NCBI GenBank assembly: GCA_030445275.1
Contig: JAUCSE010000053.1
Span: 152,054-216,053 of the forward strand
Length of the DNA stretch: 64,000 nucleotides
Origin: Mucilaginibacter sp.
GTDB taxonomy: Bacteria > Bacteroidota > Bacteroidia > Sphingobacteriales > Sphingobacteriaceae
Direction: 5' to 3'
Part shown: one piece after another, positions 10,701 through 20,035 of the stretch
How the letters are laid out: every line of letters starts with the position of its first letter
Numbering within the stretch: position 1 is the stretch's first letter
Position numbers and translations under genes: made by a program
The notes under the pieces: model-generated
Told to the model about the DNA's origin: nothing
The model's input: only the letters and a program-made list of their open reading frames with translations
Databases searched by the model: none

Positions 10701-11869
10701 AAAACATTTGCTTTCCGGTTCCATACTGCAATACCTGCCCCCTCAGTGCCTATCCATAAATCGTCATTAATATCCAGGTAAAGCGCATACATTGCTCTTT
10801 TAGGTAGGGAACGTTGATCTGCGGGATCATGACTAAGTGTTTTAAACCGTCCTTTCTGTGGGTCAATGACATTAACACCTCCGTTAAGAATACCAATCCA
10901 AAACCGGTTATCCTTATCCTGATATATCGTATAGGCAGCATCGTTTGAAAGCGAGCTGATCCCGTTGTCAGTCCTTAAGTAACTAACTTTCTGTGTTAAA
11001 GTATTGTAAATATTTATCCCTCCCCCATTGATGGTCATCCACAACTGTCCTTGCTTATCCAGTACCATATCTGATACTTTACTAAAGGTCAGTTTCCCCT
11101 TAGCCTGATCAAGTACTTTGGTCATTACCCCTGATTTATCCTGATAAAAAAACAAGCCCTCGCCCGTTCCTATCCAGATATTACCGTCATGATCAGGTTC
11201 GATACAGTAAGCATTTCTGACTGCAGAACTAACAATATTTAATTTATGGCTATCACTGCTGAGTATACAAAGCCCAATCTGTGGTATAAATACCCAGATC
11301 CGTCCCCTATTATCAGGTTTAATAGTCTGAACATCATAATCCCATAACTGCGCTTTGCCCTCACTAATAGGGATCGGCACAGCCGGATTTGCTGATTTGT
11401 CTTTAAAAAGCAAACCTTTACCCAATGTTCCAAGCAGCATGTTGCCTTTTTGGTCAGGCTTGATGACGCGCACGCCAACCGTTATTTCCTCGCTTTGGCC
11501 ACTTTGTCTGGATATATAATTAACCGTTGAAAATTTGCCCGAAAGATTGTTATATATACATGCTCCTCCATGAGTACCTATCCACATATTGGATTGCTCA
11601 TCCTCTGTTATTGAAAATATATAATTATTGATGAGCGAACCAGGGTCCTTGAATTTATTCCGGAAAATCTTAAAACTATAACCGTCGTACCTATTGAGGC
11701 CATCATATGTCCCGAACCATAAAAAACCTTTATGATCCTGATAAATACACCTGACAGAATTATTAGATAAACCCTGATCAATACCAATATATGACAATGG
11801 TTGACACTCCGCCATTTTCACATTGCATAAAATAAAAGAAAACAGGATTAAAAGCTTGCTATACTTCAT
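7754..11869 (-). CDS. hybrid two-component system regulator (HTCS) of the PUL
   Basis: This single-chain sensor and transcription factor senses glycan fragments in the periplasm and activates PUL genes. I chose the start at 11869 (1371 aa) because it begins a proper signal peptide (MKYSKLLILFSFILCNVKMAEC). A longer frame reaches 11938. In order: two beta-propellers of Reg_prop repeats (about 25-690), Y_Y_Y module (about 696-760), one membrane helix (about 780-801), HisKA with NISHELRTPL (His832), HATPase with N and G boxes (DTGYGIAEDTG, GFGIGLFLAK), receiver domain with LIDDDAEVRRYI and phospho-Asp1151 (VCDVIMNG), and a C-terminal AraC-type double HTH. It sits between the two halves of the locus. 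It is the best candidate to bind the shared G-tract sites, since AraC-type domains recognise direct repeats about one helical turn apart. Confidence 0.93.
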   Translation of the reverse strand: MKYSKLLILFSFILCNVKMAECQPLSYIGIDQGLSNNSVRCIYQDHKGFLWFGTYDGLNRYDGYSFKIFRNKFKDPGSLINNYIFSITEDEQSNMWIGTHGGACIYNNLSGKFSTVNYISRQSGQSEEITVGVRVIKPDQKGNMLLGTLGKGLLFKDKSANPAVPIPISEGKAQLWDYDVQTIKPDNRGRIWVFIPQIGLCILSSDSHKLNIVSSAVRNAYCIEPDHDGNIWIGTGEGLFFYQDKSGVMTKVLDQAKGKLTFSKVSDMVLDKQGQLWMTINGGGINIYNTLTQKVSYLRTDNGISSLSNDAAYTIYQDKDNRFWIGILNGGVNVIDPQKGRFKTLSHDPADQRSLPKRAMYALYLDINDDLWIGTEGAGIAVWNRKANVFSQFKNETGNTSSLSDNFVTNIIRDDEKNIWAGTFFNGVNRYNRTTHTFDRYKCINPLSNTENRVISTMCRDQDGHIWVGTLKGDGINGALYTFDKKGNRFTAFDTNLSDLWSLTPDNEGRLWAGTLTQLVQIDRENKRHRFFELGYYLRNIYEDRNHNFWIGTEGGGLVLFDRAKAAIIARYTTEDGLCNNSVLNILEDKEGDLWLSTFNGLSKFNPRTKTFKNYYKSDGLQSNQFHYNSKAVLNTGELVFGGIEGVNIFYPEKVTDINSIPKLVLSGITVNNQALEKNADWVRSISSDVIKKIEVPYDKAVFAFDFTALEYTAPDKIKYAYYMEGWDRGWTYSEYVRSANYTHLDEGNYTFRIKCTNAEGRWMSEQISLSIHVLPPWYRAWWAYCLYLGCIVAGIYAYLFYQKKQTQLQYEVKFVKELNEKKIAFFTNISHELRTPLTLIVNPIKDLLHSNGTNIDLIDISAVYRNSRRLLSLVDQLLLFRSSENEVADLNPAILNLKDVCYEVFLCFNNQVKAKKIDYQFLCHDNNIKVYADREKLEIVLFNLLSNAIKYTPEYGSISIRVNKGDEFIEILVKDTGYGIAEDTGEKLFEKFYRLNQDADKIKESGFGIGLFLAKTYLEQHNGKLSYTSVLGKGTTFKICLPKISEHMLTDILEEAEDQSKVTYPLIQELITEPVEMGDSYLMTSTAHIDEIMNDVVNKKSVILLIDDDAEVRRYIRQLLQDEFIIHEAGNTEAGFKNVLDCEPDIIVCDVIMNGVNGVEFCSKMKESPSFSHIPIILLTGSSSPEIKLKGIECGADDYITKPFESDLLIARIKSMLKGRSTLKNYFFNEITLKNNSLKIPAEYSEFLAKCIRIIESHLEDESFSLKAFTDEIGMSRSKLFRKIKSISGLSSTEFIRYIRLRKAAELMIQTDLQIKEIAFRIGFQDIKYFREQFNRLFEMNPSDFIRKYRKIFINKDNLNTSISYSRNKH

Positions 11870-11983
11870 GTTTGCAAAAATGATTGTTCTTATTACACTT
11901 AATTGGTTAGCACAAATATGCGTGAATAATTTTAACATTTCCGTTAAATTATCAGGAACAACTATGAAATTACAGGTGTGGTA

Positions 11984-12014
11984 TAAAGATAACTAAACTG
12001 ATTAAAAGCATCAA
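11984..12014 (-). promoter_or_regulatory. predicted promoter of the HTCS gene
   Basis: On the minus strand TTG (12012-12014) and TATCTTTA (11984-11991) are 20 nt apart, close to the Bacteroidota -33/-7 pattern (TTTG and TAnnTTTG). It lies about 115 nt upstream of the preferred start at 11869. No G-tract operator is present here, so the regulator gene is probably expressed constitutively. Confidence 0.4.
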
Positions 12015-12087
12015 TAAGCATCGTCAATAAAAGACGACAACCATAAACCACCAAAAATGGCAATACAATCATTATAAATCCATTTTA

Positions 12088-12127
12088 AAAGCTATAATAA
12101 CCACCTACGGGCAATTATTATAGCTTT
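12088..12127 (-). terminator. terminator of the susC-susD unit
   Basis: A perfect 13-bp inverted repeat (AAAGCTATAATAA and TTATTATAGCTTT) surrounds a 14-nt loop. It lies 8 bp past the SusD stop. On the minus strand the second arm runs into CTTTTAAAAT. Confidence 0.65.
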
Positions 12128-12135
12128 ACCAGCTG

Positions 12136-13977
12136 CTACCAGCCGGGATTTTGGACAAGTTTAGGGTTTAAAGATATTTGTTGTGCGGGTATAGGATATA
12201 AATAATTTTTCTCGCTAAACTGCCTCGCTGTCTGATCGGTGATCAGGCAACCATTGGCATCAATAGCGTTAGTAGGAATGGGATTTATCGCATCTGGCCC
12301 TAGTTGTGCCTGTGTGCCTATGTATTTAGTACCTAAGGGCCATGGGCTAATGAATTGCGCAAGGTTACCATAAGCCGTACCGCCAACATTGCTCACCAGG
12401 TCGGTAGCAGCACTATGCCAGCGTTTAATATCATCAAACCTGAAATCTTCATCAAACAATTCTATCGCACGTTCACGTCTTATCTCTGTTCTCATATCCA
12501 GGCCATTGGCTCCAACAAAACCATTACTTAAAGGAGGCATTACATTATCTATATTAACACGTAAACGAACCAGGTTCAATGATTTATTCAGATCGGCATC
12601 ACTTATTGACCCATTACGCTCATAAACAGCTTCGGCATAATTCAACAGTACCTCTGCATACCTTATTACCGGGTAATCTTCAGATTCAAACTTATCAGCT
12701 ACAGCACGTTCAGAGATCCATTTCTGACTGCCATAACCACCACCGGGTTTTGCAAATTCTGCTGTTGCCCTGTCGGCCGCATCATCTGTCCAGTTAACAC
12801 GGGCATTAAGTAAACCAAACCAATAATATCCACCAGGAACCTTCAGCGTGTACCTCATCCGGTTATCCCGATTTTGAAATTCAGAGAGATAAGTCTGAAA
12901 TCCCTGAAAAAGTGGAGATTTTTCAATAGGAAGGCCATCTTTGCATAAAAACATATTGGCATATTTTCTATTTACACCTGTACCATTGTGTGCAGAACGG
13001 CTGATGTTTACACCCGCTACTTTTACAACATCATCATACCTTACTGATAGTACATATTCATGATTGGCAGCCTTTGTTACACTGGCCGGGTTTGATTTAG
13101 GGTTTTCTAAAATAAACAGGTATTTCTGAGCCGAATCGCCTAAGATTGTACTGTTGCCTCCCAACGCGTTTGATGCTACGGTTCCAAACAGTGCGTATTG
13201 ATTGCTGCTGATAACTGCATTTGATGCTGCTATAGATTTGTCGAGCAAAGCGTTATATCTTGTGGCATCTCCGCCTCTGGATTTTTGCCAGGTGCCTTCA
13301 TAAAGAGCCACCCTCCCTAAAAAGGCTTGTGCTGATGTTTGCGTAACCCTTCCATAATCTGCAGAACTGGCCGTTAAAGATGCAGGCAGATCAGGAATAG
13401 CCGCCTGCAGATCAGATATAATAAAATCAACAACGGCATCTCTTGTTGCTCTTGAACCATATAATTCCGGCGAAGTCGGATCAAGCAGTGTGGTTACGAT
13501 AGGCGCAGCGCCAAATTGTTGTAATAGATCAAAGTACACATAAGCCCTGAAAAATTTGGCTTCGGCCACATATTGCGTTATAGCCGATGGGGTTGAATAA
13601 GCAGCAGCTTTTGTCAGTAGATAATTAGCGGCGCGAATTCTACCAAAATCCCTTGTCCAGTTACCCGAGTTACCGTTATCGGGGTCAGTAGCAGGTATAT
13701 TGTTTGTACCCGCACCAAAACTTCCGCCGCCGCCTGATACATCTGACCGGCCATCAGAGTGGGGATTATCAGTAACACCCTGCAAGGTTGAAAAGTTTTT
13801 AAGCCAGTCATAATACTGATTGGCAAAGATTTTAAAATCTGTAGGTGTTTTAAAATATGCCACGTCAGAAAGCTGATCAAGCGGCTTCAAATTTAAAGAT
13901 TTGTTACAGCCATATTGGCTAAAAGTGAATAGTATCGCTATCAATACTATCGTATATTTTTTGCTATTTATTTTCAT
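12136..13977 (-). CDS. SusD/RagB-family glycan-binding lipoprotein
   Basis: The 613-aa product is a lipoprotein (lipobox FSQYGC, Cys24). It has the SusD-like N-terminal region (NLKPLDQLSDVAYFKTPTDF) and the C-terminal RagB/SusD signature (YAEVLLNYAEAVYERNG, RRERAIELFDEDFRFDDIKRW). It acts as the surface lid of the TonB-dependent SusC transporter, capturing oligosaccharide. It is 20 bp downstream of its SusC partner (13997-17353) and is followed by a strong hairpin terminator. The ligand is inferred only from the locus. Confidence 0.92.
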   Translation of the reverse strand: MKINSKKYTIVLIAILFTFSQYGCNKSLNLKPLDQLSDVAYFKTPTDFKIFANQYYDWLKNFSTLQGVTDNPHSDGRSDVSGGGGSFGAGTNNIPATDPDNGNSGNWTRDFGRIRAANYLLTKAAAYSTPSAITQYVAEAKFFRAYVYFDLLQQFGAAPIVTTLLDPTSPELYGSRATRDAVVDFIISDLQAAIPDLPASLTASSADYGRVTQTSAQAFLGRVALYEGTWQKSRGGDATRYNALLDKSIAASNAVISSNQYALFGTVASNALGGNSTILGDSAQKYLFILENPKSNPASVTKAANHEYVLSVRYDDVVKVAGVNISRSAHNGTGVNRKYANMFLCKDGLPIEKSPLFQGFQTYLSEFQNRDNRMRYTLKVPGGYYWFGLLNARVNWTDDAADRATAEFAKPGGGYGSQKWISERAVADKFESEDYPVIRYAEVLLNYAEAVYERNGSISDADLNKSLNLVRLRVNIDNVMPPLSNGFVGANGLDMRTEIRRERAIELFDEDFRFDDIKRWHSAATDLVSNVGGTAYGNLAQFISPWPLGTKYIGTQAQLGPDAINPIPTNAIDANGCLITDQTARQFSEKNYLYPIPAQQISLNPKLVQNPGW

Positions 13978-13996
13978 TTCAGTTGATAGTTAAAAT

Positions 13997-16900
13997 TTAG
14001 AAAGTAACATTAGCACCAAGTGTTACATACCTGTAGAAAGGATACCTTTCGTTTCCGCTTACGGTTCTTGTTACTTCAGGATCCCAGCCGTCATGAATAT
14101 GCGTTAACTCAAATAAGTCGCTTCCTGAAAAGTAAACACGAAGCCCTTTGATGGCTCTGCTTCTTTCAAGCCATTTTTTAGGTACTGTATATCCTATTAC
14201 CAGGTTTTTTAAACGTACATATGCCCCATTTTGAACAGACCATGAAGATATCTGGTAGTTATAGGTATTGATCTGCCCATTTAGTGCAGAATGCAGATTA
14301 GGATAATAAGCATCAGGAGTGCTTGGGGACCATGTATTACCAACATATTGATCAGTTTGTCCCTGATAAATTGACCCAAAAGGAATCCGCATATTGCCTG
14401 ATCTGTAAATAGTTCTTTTTGCAACTCCCTGGAAGATCGCATAAAAATCAAATCCGTTCCATTGTGCACCCAGGTTTAAGCCAAAACTGTATCGTGGGTC
14501 ATTACTGCCTAAATACACCAGATCGCCAGGGTTGGTGGTACTTGTACCTATGCTTAATTTACCATCACCATTAACATCTTTGTATGAATTATCGCCCGGG
14601 CGAATCCCAGAAACCTGGCCTGCCGGATTAGCCAAAGCCGAAGGAACAGGTAAGTTTATATTATTTGAACTTCCTGCAGGTGCGTATTTGGCATTATAAG
14701 CATTTACCTGTGCCTGAGTTTGCAGGCGGCCATCATATTTCAAACCAAAATAAGAGTTTAGCGGGTATCCTTCTACAGTTCCATTAAAGCCTGCATTCAA
14801 TACATTGGCACCACCGTAATGAACCAGTTTGTTCTGATTATCTGTAATAGTTCCACCAATACTATAAGAAACGCTGCCAATTTTTGATTTCCAGGTCAGG
14901 CTTCCTTCATAACCCCATGTTTTCAGATCGCCAATATTTGCGGCTGGGGCTAATGCTCCCAAAACTCCTGGATAGGTTTGGCCAAGCAGCATATTACTGT
15001 TTTCGTTGCGGAAAACATCAAAACTACCTATTAAGTGATTATGCAGGAAACCAAAATCCAACCCTATATTTTTCTTTTTTACCGTTTCCCAGGTTCTGTT
15101 TAATGAAACTAAAGCTCCTGCGGTGGTAACATTTGTAACCGGACTTGATCCAAGCAAGGCACCACTGCTATTTGCTCCTAATGATTGTATATAATCATAT
15201 AACCCTATCCCCCCCTGGTTACCGCTTGTTCCGTACGATGCTCTTAATTTAAGCTCATCAAAAACCTTCTGATTTTTCATAAAGCCTTCATCAATGATTC
15301 GCCAGCCGGCTTCTAAACCACCAAAAAACTTCCATCTGGTGGCTGCAATAAACTTGGAAGATCCGTCATATCGCCCAATGGCTGTTAATAGATACCTCCC
15401 CTGGTATGCATAAGTTGCCCGGCCAAAATATGAGCCTAATGCATAGTGGTTCTGAATTTCTCCGTTTGTCAAATAACCACCTGTTGAATTGCTCAAACCA
15501 AGGCCTAATGAAGGAATATTATCATTACCCAAATTATATGTTCTGGTGTAGAAAGAATTAAATTCATCTCTTTCATAAGAGCTACCAAGCATTAAGCTAA
15601 CATCATGTACTTTATTAAAAGTATTATTATAAGCCACCCTGCCACTCAAATTGTAGTAAGGCTCTGTAATGTTTCCTCTTTGATACCAGGTATTATTAAC
15701 ATTATTATTACCACCGGAAGATGGCAATGTTTGTATCAGCACATCACCGGCATAGTTATAATATTGAACTTGCTTTTGCTGTATCCGGGTATCCTGAAAC
15801 CAGGTATTATAACCTGCTACACCGGTAAAAGTTAAGTGTTTGGCAAAATTATAGGTAACCGTTGAGTTAAGCAGCGCCCTGGTATTTACTTCTAAATTGG
15901 AACCACCGTCTCTGGCTGCCGCTGCCGCGCTAAAAACCGTTCCCCATGCATATGGCTGTCCTTTTGACGTGAAAGCTGGCATTCCGGGCTGGGCATATTC
16001 ACTAAGTGCGCTATATCCATTATAACTATATAGAGATGGTTGTTGTATATTGTTTCGCTCTAATGATATATTGGTTTCCAGCTTCAACTTATTACTAAAG
16101 GTATAATCATTATTGAATCGCAAATTATAACGTTGGTTCCCATTTGTCCCCCATCTTAACTGACTTCCATCATTTAAATATCCTAATGATACACGGTAGC
16201 CCTCTTTTTCTGTCCTGTTTGAAAAGCTTAGGTTATGCTGTGTAGATGTTGCGTTTTGCCACAAGATCTTTTGTTGGTTTGTATCAAAAAAGGTAAAGTC
16301 CTTTACGTCATTAAAAGGAGGAAGTGGCACGCCATTGTATAAAGTTGTACCAACCGTACCTGTATAACCGGGTAGCTTTGCAATATCAATATAACCAGAG
16401 GCTGGTGGATTTGTAGCCAGTTTGGCTAACTGATACCATATGTAATCAGTTGGAGCTACGCCATATCTGTCATTTGTTAGCGCTTGCATTAAACCCTCTC
16501 CCCATTGCTTGTCATTAATAAGGGTTGGCTGTAAGCCGAGGAGTTTTCTGGAAACAGAGCCATCATATTGAACTATCATTTTACCAGCCTTGGCTCTTTT
16601 GGTGGTGATAAGAACAACGCCATATGCAGCTCTTGAACCATAAATGGATGCTGCAGCATCCTTTAAAACCGAAATACTTTCTATATCATCGGGATTGATA
16701 GAGTTTAATGCAGCATTACTGCTTGTGTAACTATTATTAACATCTGGTTGAAAATTACTTGATAAGGGAACTCCATCTAATATAACCAGCGGGTCTTGTC
16801 CATTTGTTGAGGTTGCACCCCTGATCTGGAAATTCCAGTTCTCGCGCCCCGGCTGCGCCGACGATCTGGTTACAATTACCCCTGGTATCTGTCCCTGTAA

Positions 16901-17353
16901 TGATGCCAGCGGGTTATTGATTGGCCCTCTGTCTTCAAATACCTTTGATGATACGGTTGCTATGGCTCCTGTAAGCGTGGCCTTGCGCTGTGTACCATAA
17001 CCCACTACAACCACTTCGCTTAAGTCACTGCTGTTGGCAGCTAAGGTAATGGTTATGGGTTTGTCGAAGTCAACCACGACCTCTTTGCTCACATAACCGA
17101 TGTAACTGATCTGCAAAATAGCTCCCGGCAGCGCTTTAAGTTTAAAGGTACCAGTTGCATCGGTTACTGTTCCGGTTTGGGTTCCCTTAATTTTTATAGT
17201 TGCCCCAATGATCGTTTCATGGGTTTTGGCATCAATCAACTTCCCCGTTACCATCTTGTCTTGCGCCATGGAGTTCAAACAGAACAACAAGGAAAGAAAA
17301 AGCGTAATTGTAGCAGTTTTGTACCTTGATAACAAAGTAAAATTTTCCATCAT
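13997..17353 (-). CDS. SusC/RagA-family TonB-linked outer membrane transporter
   Basis: The 1118-aa product has a signal peptide (ending NSMAQ). A carboxypeptidase-D-like regulatory Ig domain follows (about 32-110, MVTGKLIDAKTHETIIGATIKIKGT). Next is the SusC TonB-box region SEVVVVGYGTQRK, the plug (about 120-250) and a 22-strand barrel ending in an aromatic residue (GANVTF). It has no STN domain, which fits control by the HTCS rather than by FecR/sigma. Energised by TonB, it imports oligosaccharides with the SusD at 12136. Operator copy B lies about 120 nt upstream. Confidence 0.93.
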   Translation of the reverse strand: MMENFTLLSRYKTATITLFLSLLFCLNSMAQDKMVTGKLIDAKTHETIIGATIKIKGTQTGTVTDATGTFKLKALPGAILQISYIGYVSKEVVVDFDKPITITLAANSSDLSEVVVVGYGTQRKATLTGAIATVSSKVFEDRGPINNPLASLQGQIPGVIVTRSSAQPGRENWNFQIRGATSTNGQDPLVILDGVPLSSNFQPDVNNSYTSSNAALNSINPDDIESISVLKDAAASIYGSRAAYGVVLITTKRAKAGKMIVQYDGSVSRKLLGLQPTLINDKQWGEGLMQALTNDRYGVAPTDYIWYQLAKLATNPPASGYIDIAKLPGYTGTVGTTLYNGVPLPPFNDVKDFTFFDTNQQKILWQNATSTQHNLSFSNRTEKEGYRVSLGYLNDGSQLRWGTNGNQRYNLRFNNDYTFSNKLKLETNISLERNNIQQPSLYSYNGYSALSEYAQPGMPAFTSKGQPYAWGTVFSAAAAARDGGSNLEVNTRALLNSTVTYNFAKHLTFTGVAGYNTWFQDTRIQQKQVQYYNYAGDVLIQTLPSSGGNNNVNNTWYQRGNITEPYYNLSGRVAYNNTFNKVHDVSLMLGSSYERDEFNSFYTRTYNLGNDNIPSLGLGLSNSTGGYLTNGEIQNHYALGSYFGRATYAYQGRYLLTAIGRYDGSSKFIAATRWKFFGGLEAGWRIIDEGFMKNQKVFDELKLRASYGTSGNQGGIGLYDYIQSLGANSSGALLGSSPVTNVTTAGALVSLNRTWETVKKKNIGLDFGFLHNHLIGSFDVFRNENSNMLLGQTYPGVLGALAPAANIGDLKTWGYEGSLTWKSKIGSVSYSIGGTITDNQNKLVHYGGANVLNAGFNGTVEGYPLNSYFGLKYDGRLQTQAQVNAYNAKYAPAGSSNNINLPVPSALANPAGQVSGIRPGDNSYKDVNGDGKLSIGTSTTNPGDLVYLGSNDPRYSFGLNLGAQWNGFDFYAIFQGVAKRTIYRSGNMRIPFGSIYQGQTDQYVGNTWSPSTPDAYYPNLHSALNGQINTYNYQISSWSVQNGAYVRLKNLVIGYTVPKKWLERSRAIKGLRVYFSGSDLFELTHIHDGWDPEVTRTVSGNERYPFYRYVTLGANVTF

Positions 17354-17653
17354 AAGTTAGTTTAAATTAAAAATTGGTTTACTAAATTGATTTATTGACC
17401 AATACATGAGGTACCGATATCAATAGTTGTTTATAATTTGGCTGCTAATGTATAGTGTAGAAAAAAAATAAAAAGGGGTGTACGGGGTCAAACAGCGGGG
17501 GGTAAATCGATTAAAATACCTCTTATTCACATAACTGAGCAGATAACCCGTATTTGATTTGGATTTTTATAAAAAACCAACCCTGTGGCTTTGTATAAGA
17601 GGCAAAAGTGTGTGTACTTTGTTAACGTTTGTTCGTTCAGAACTTATTCTTCA
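17354..17653. other. promoter region between lacI stop and susC start
   Basis: This space holds operator/promoter copy B (17445-17502) and an AT-rich leader for the susC-susD transcript. No gene is seen. Confidence 0.6.
17445..17502 (-). promoter_or_regulatory. PUL operator plus promoter, copy B (susC-susD)
   Basis: The minus strand reads CCCCCCGCTGTTTGACCCC, then GTACACCCCT, then 21 nt, then TACATTAG (17445-17452). The 27-bp core is 17474-17500. The -7-like box starts 29 nt from the near edge of the core, as in copies A, C, D and E. Confidence 0.7.
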
Positions 17654-18709
17654 CTAGTCTTTTAACCCGAAATCACCATTTATTTTTGTTCGCGGTAAAG
17701 AAGATCCCCTAATGGTAAGTGATGTGGGAATAACCAGTGTTTTAACCGGCTTTTTTATCTTGGGATCAGAAATACTTCTTAGCATCATATGAATTACCTG
17801 CTCTGAAATTTCCTTGATCGGTTGAGCTATGGCAGTAATAGACGGTGTAAATAGTTTAAAAAGATAATGATCATCAAACACCACAACACCTATATCCCCA
17901 GGAATATGGCGATTTAATAGTTTTAGCGCTTCCAACCCACTTTCAGCCAGATAATTGGTTGCAAAAAACAGCGCATCAATTTCTTGATTGGCAATTAAAA
18001 AATCCTGAATTTCCTTAATACAATTTTCTCTTTTATCATGATAAGCTATTTTTTTCAGCAAGTACGGCTTGCTGGTTTCATCTAAAGCTTTCACATAGCC
18101 GGCCTTTCTGTCAAGCATTTGAGTTTGATCAGATAACAAGGTAACCATCGCTATATTTTTGTAGCCATTATCAATTAAATGTTTAACAGCCTTATAACTA
18201 CTTACCAAATTGTCAACCACAACATTGCTGATTTCCAGTCCGGGCAACGTTCTGTCAAACAACAGTACAAAAAAACCATCATCCGTCAACTCTTTTAATT
18301 CCAATTCAATACCAGGCGGAGGCGCGATGATATAACCATCTACATGCCGGATACGATACATCTGAATCAGATCTTTGGCTTTCTGCGTATCATTTTCGGT
18401 ACTGCTGTAAAGAATCTTGTACCCTTTCTTATATGCAATTTCTTCCATCATACGGGCAACGGCCGAAAAAAAAGGGTCTGATATATCTTCGACCAGCATA
18501 CCGATCATTTTCGTTTTACCGGTACGTAAACCCTGGGCAAAATGGTTGGGTCTATATCCAATCTCATCTATATAGGCTAATACCCTTTTCTCTAATGTCG
18601 TACTAATGTTTTTTTCACGTGCCTTGCCATTAATAACAAAGGAAACAGAGGTTTTTGAGATACTCAGTTCTCTGGCAATGTCATTGATAGTAATTTTCCT
18701 CTTGATCAT
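17654..18709 (-). CDS. LacI-family transcriptional regulator
   Basis: The 351-aa product has an N-terminal LacI HTH and hinge (ITINDIARELSISKTSVSFVING, about 4-55). A periplasmic-binding-protein-like effector domain follows (IGMLVEDISDPFFSAV to the C-terminus) and usually binds a sugar or sugar phosphate. It is a single gene with its own copy C of the PUL operator, so it belongs to the regulon. It lies downstream of the GH88-to-hydrolase operon. It probably gives a second, intracellular layer of control on the PUL. No clear LacI-type palindrome was found, so its target is unknown. Confidence 0.88.
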   Translation of the reverse strand: MIKRKITINDIARELSISKTSVSFVINGKAREKNISTTLEKRVLAYIDEIGYRPNHFAQGLRTGKTKMIGMLVEDISDPFFSAVARMMEEIAYKKGYKILYSSTENDTQKAKDLIQMYRIRHVDGYIIAPPPGIELELKELTDDGFFVLLFDRTLPGLEISNVVVDNLVSSYKAVKHLIDNGYKNIAMVTLLSDQTQMLDRKAGYVKALDETSKPYLLKKIAYHDKRENCIKEIQDFLIANQEIDALFFATNYLAESGLEALKLLNRHIPGDIGVVVFDDHYLFKLFTPSITAIAQPIKEISEQVIHMMLRSISDPKIKKPVKTLVIPTSLTIRGSSLPRTKINGDFGLKD

Positions 18710-18786
18710 TATACTGGCATTTTTAGGTAATATGAATAAGCAACCGGTATATAAAAAGCTTGATGACCGGGATGATATCGTTTAAG

Positions 18787-18842
18787 CTAAATTAAAGTGC
18801 AGCCTACAGAAAAAAGGGGGACTGTGGGGTCAAATAAGAGGG
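18787..18842 (-). promoter_or_regulatory. PUL operator plus promoter, copy C (lacI)
   Basis: The minus strand reads CCCTCTTATTTGACCCC, then ACAGTCCCCC, then 21 nt, then TAATTTAG (18787-18794). The core is 18816-18842. It lies about 80 nt upstream of the LacI start. Confidence 0.7.
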
Positions 18843-18892
18843 ATAACAGGCTTGCAGGTTCAGCTTTATGATAGTAATTAGAACCTAGCAAC

Positions 18893-20035
18893 TTAAAGTT
18901 TAGCCTGGCGGTGCACGGTTACACGCTTATGTTTTATATTGGGGAGGCTGGCTCTCAGTATATCTCTTACCACCAATGGTAATACCGGGCTGGTCAAAAA
19001 CGGATTAAAGCCATTTTTCATTTCTGCAACACGGGCCAAAAAAAAGCCATAAACACGATGTCGCTTATCTATCCAGGGATACGCGCCGGCCCAGCTTGGG
19101 CTACTGATGAGTACCGGGTTTCCTTTTGCATCCATTTCCTCCCGCCATTCACCTAAACCATAGATATCTCTGCGGTGTGTTGCGCGCACCTTTTCAACAA
19201 ACTCGCCAGGAAACACTTTTGCTTCACCAACCTGGTTGGCCTGCATTTCATTTATCGATTTTACAGATAATATACGCTTACCCTCAAACATCCCATCATG
19301 GCTTATCATGTTCAGGAAATTCGCATAATCAAGTAATCCTGCTCTAGCTCCGCCACCCAGCATGGGGCTTTGCCCATCAACGTCGCTCACCGGTGTAAAG
19401 TGGGTTAGTCCCATTTGTAAAGGCCGGGCTATTTTTTCCTGAAAAATCGTTTCCCAATCCTTCCCGGTTGCCCGTTCGGCCATACGACCTGCTACTTGCA
19501 TAGCCAGGCCGCCATATTTAAATTTGGTTCCTGGTAAAGTATCAGCAGGCAAATCCACAATATGCGCAACTGATTCTTTTAATGTTTGATAATTATCTGT
19601 ATGACAGCCTGTGGGCTGGTAATCAGGATATCCAGCCGTGTGCGATAATAATTGGCGTAGTGTAGCTTCGCCTTTAATGTCTTTAAACTCGGGCAGCCAT
19701 TTGCTCACCTTATCATCCCATGAAAGCTTGCCTTCATCAACTACGGCCGCTATGGTTGCCGCAGCCAGCCATTTACCGGCTGACGCTATATAGGCAACCG
19801 ATCCGGGTGTATAATTGCCAAAATATTTTTCATGAATTACCTGATTGTTTTTTGCAATGAGGATGGATGCTCCGCTATAATACCCGCTATCTATCCAGCC
19901 ATTAATCCTTCTATCGAGATATGAAAAATCAAACGTTGCTTTTTTACTGCTTAATTGCGCAAATACGGGAATATTATTTACCAGCAAACAACAAAAAAGC
20001 AAATTGCAAATCGGGCATATATTTCTTGACCTCAT
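18893..20035 (-). CDS. class C beta-lactamase-fold serine hydrolase (PF00144)
   Basis: The 380-aa product has a signal peptide (ending IPVFAQ). The serine beta-lactamase/esterase fold is shown by SAGK (Ser85-Lys88, the SxxK motif), Tyr174 in KYGG where YxN is expected, and QLLSHTAGYPDY. Members of this family include esterases, DD-peptidases and transesterases. Inside a PUL an esterase that removes acyl groups from the glycan is plausible, while antibiotic resistance is unlikely. The start overlaps the stop of the MFS gene by 1 nt (TAATG), so it is the last gene of operon 25365-18893. Confidence 0.8.
   Translation of the reverse strand: MRSRNICPICNLLFCCLLVNNIPVFAQLSSKKATFDFSYLDRRINGWIDSGYYSGASILIAKNNQVIHEKYFGNYTPGSVAYIASAGKWLAAATIAAVVDEGKLSWDDKVSKWLPEFKDIKGEATLRQLLSHTAGYPDYQPTGCHTDNYQTLKESVAHIVDLPADTLPGTKFKYGGLAMQVAGRMAERATGKDWETIFQEKIARPLQMGLTHFTPVSDVDGQSPMLGGGARAGLLDYANFLNMISHDGMFEGKRILSVKSINEMQANQVGEAKVFPGEFVEKVRATHRRDIYGLGEWREEMDAKGNPVLISSPSWAGAYPWIDKRHRVYGFFLARVAEMKNGFNPFLTSPVLPLVVRDILRASLPNIKHKRVTVHRQAKL

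Noticed and set aside
18893..20035. Antibiotic resistance beta-lactamase
   Set aside because: PF00144-type proteins are mostly esterases or peptidases, YxN is replaced by YGG, and the gene lies inside a sugar-catabolic operon.
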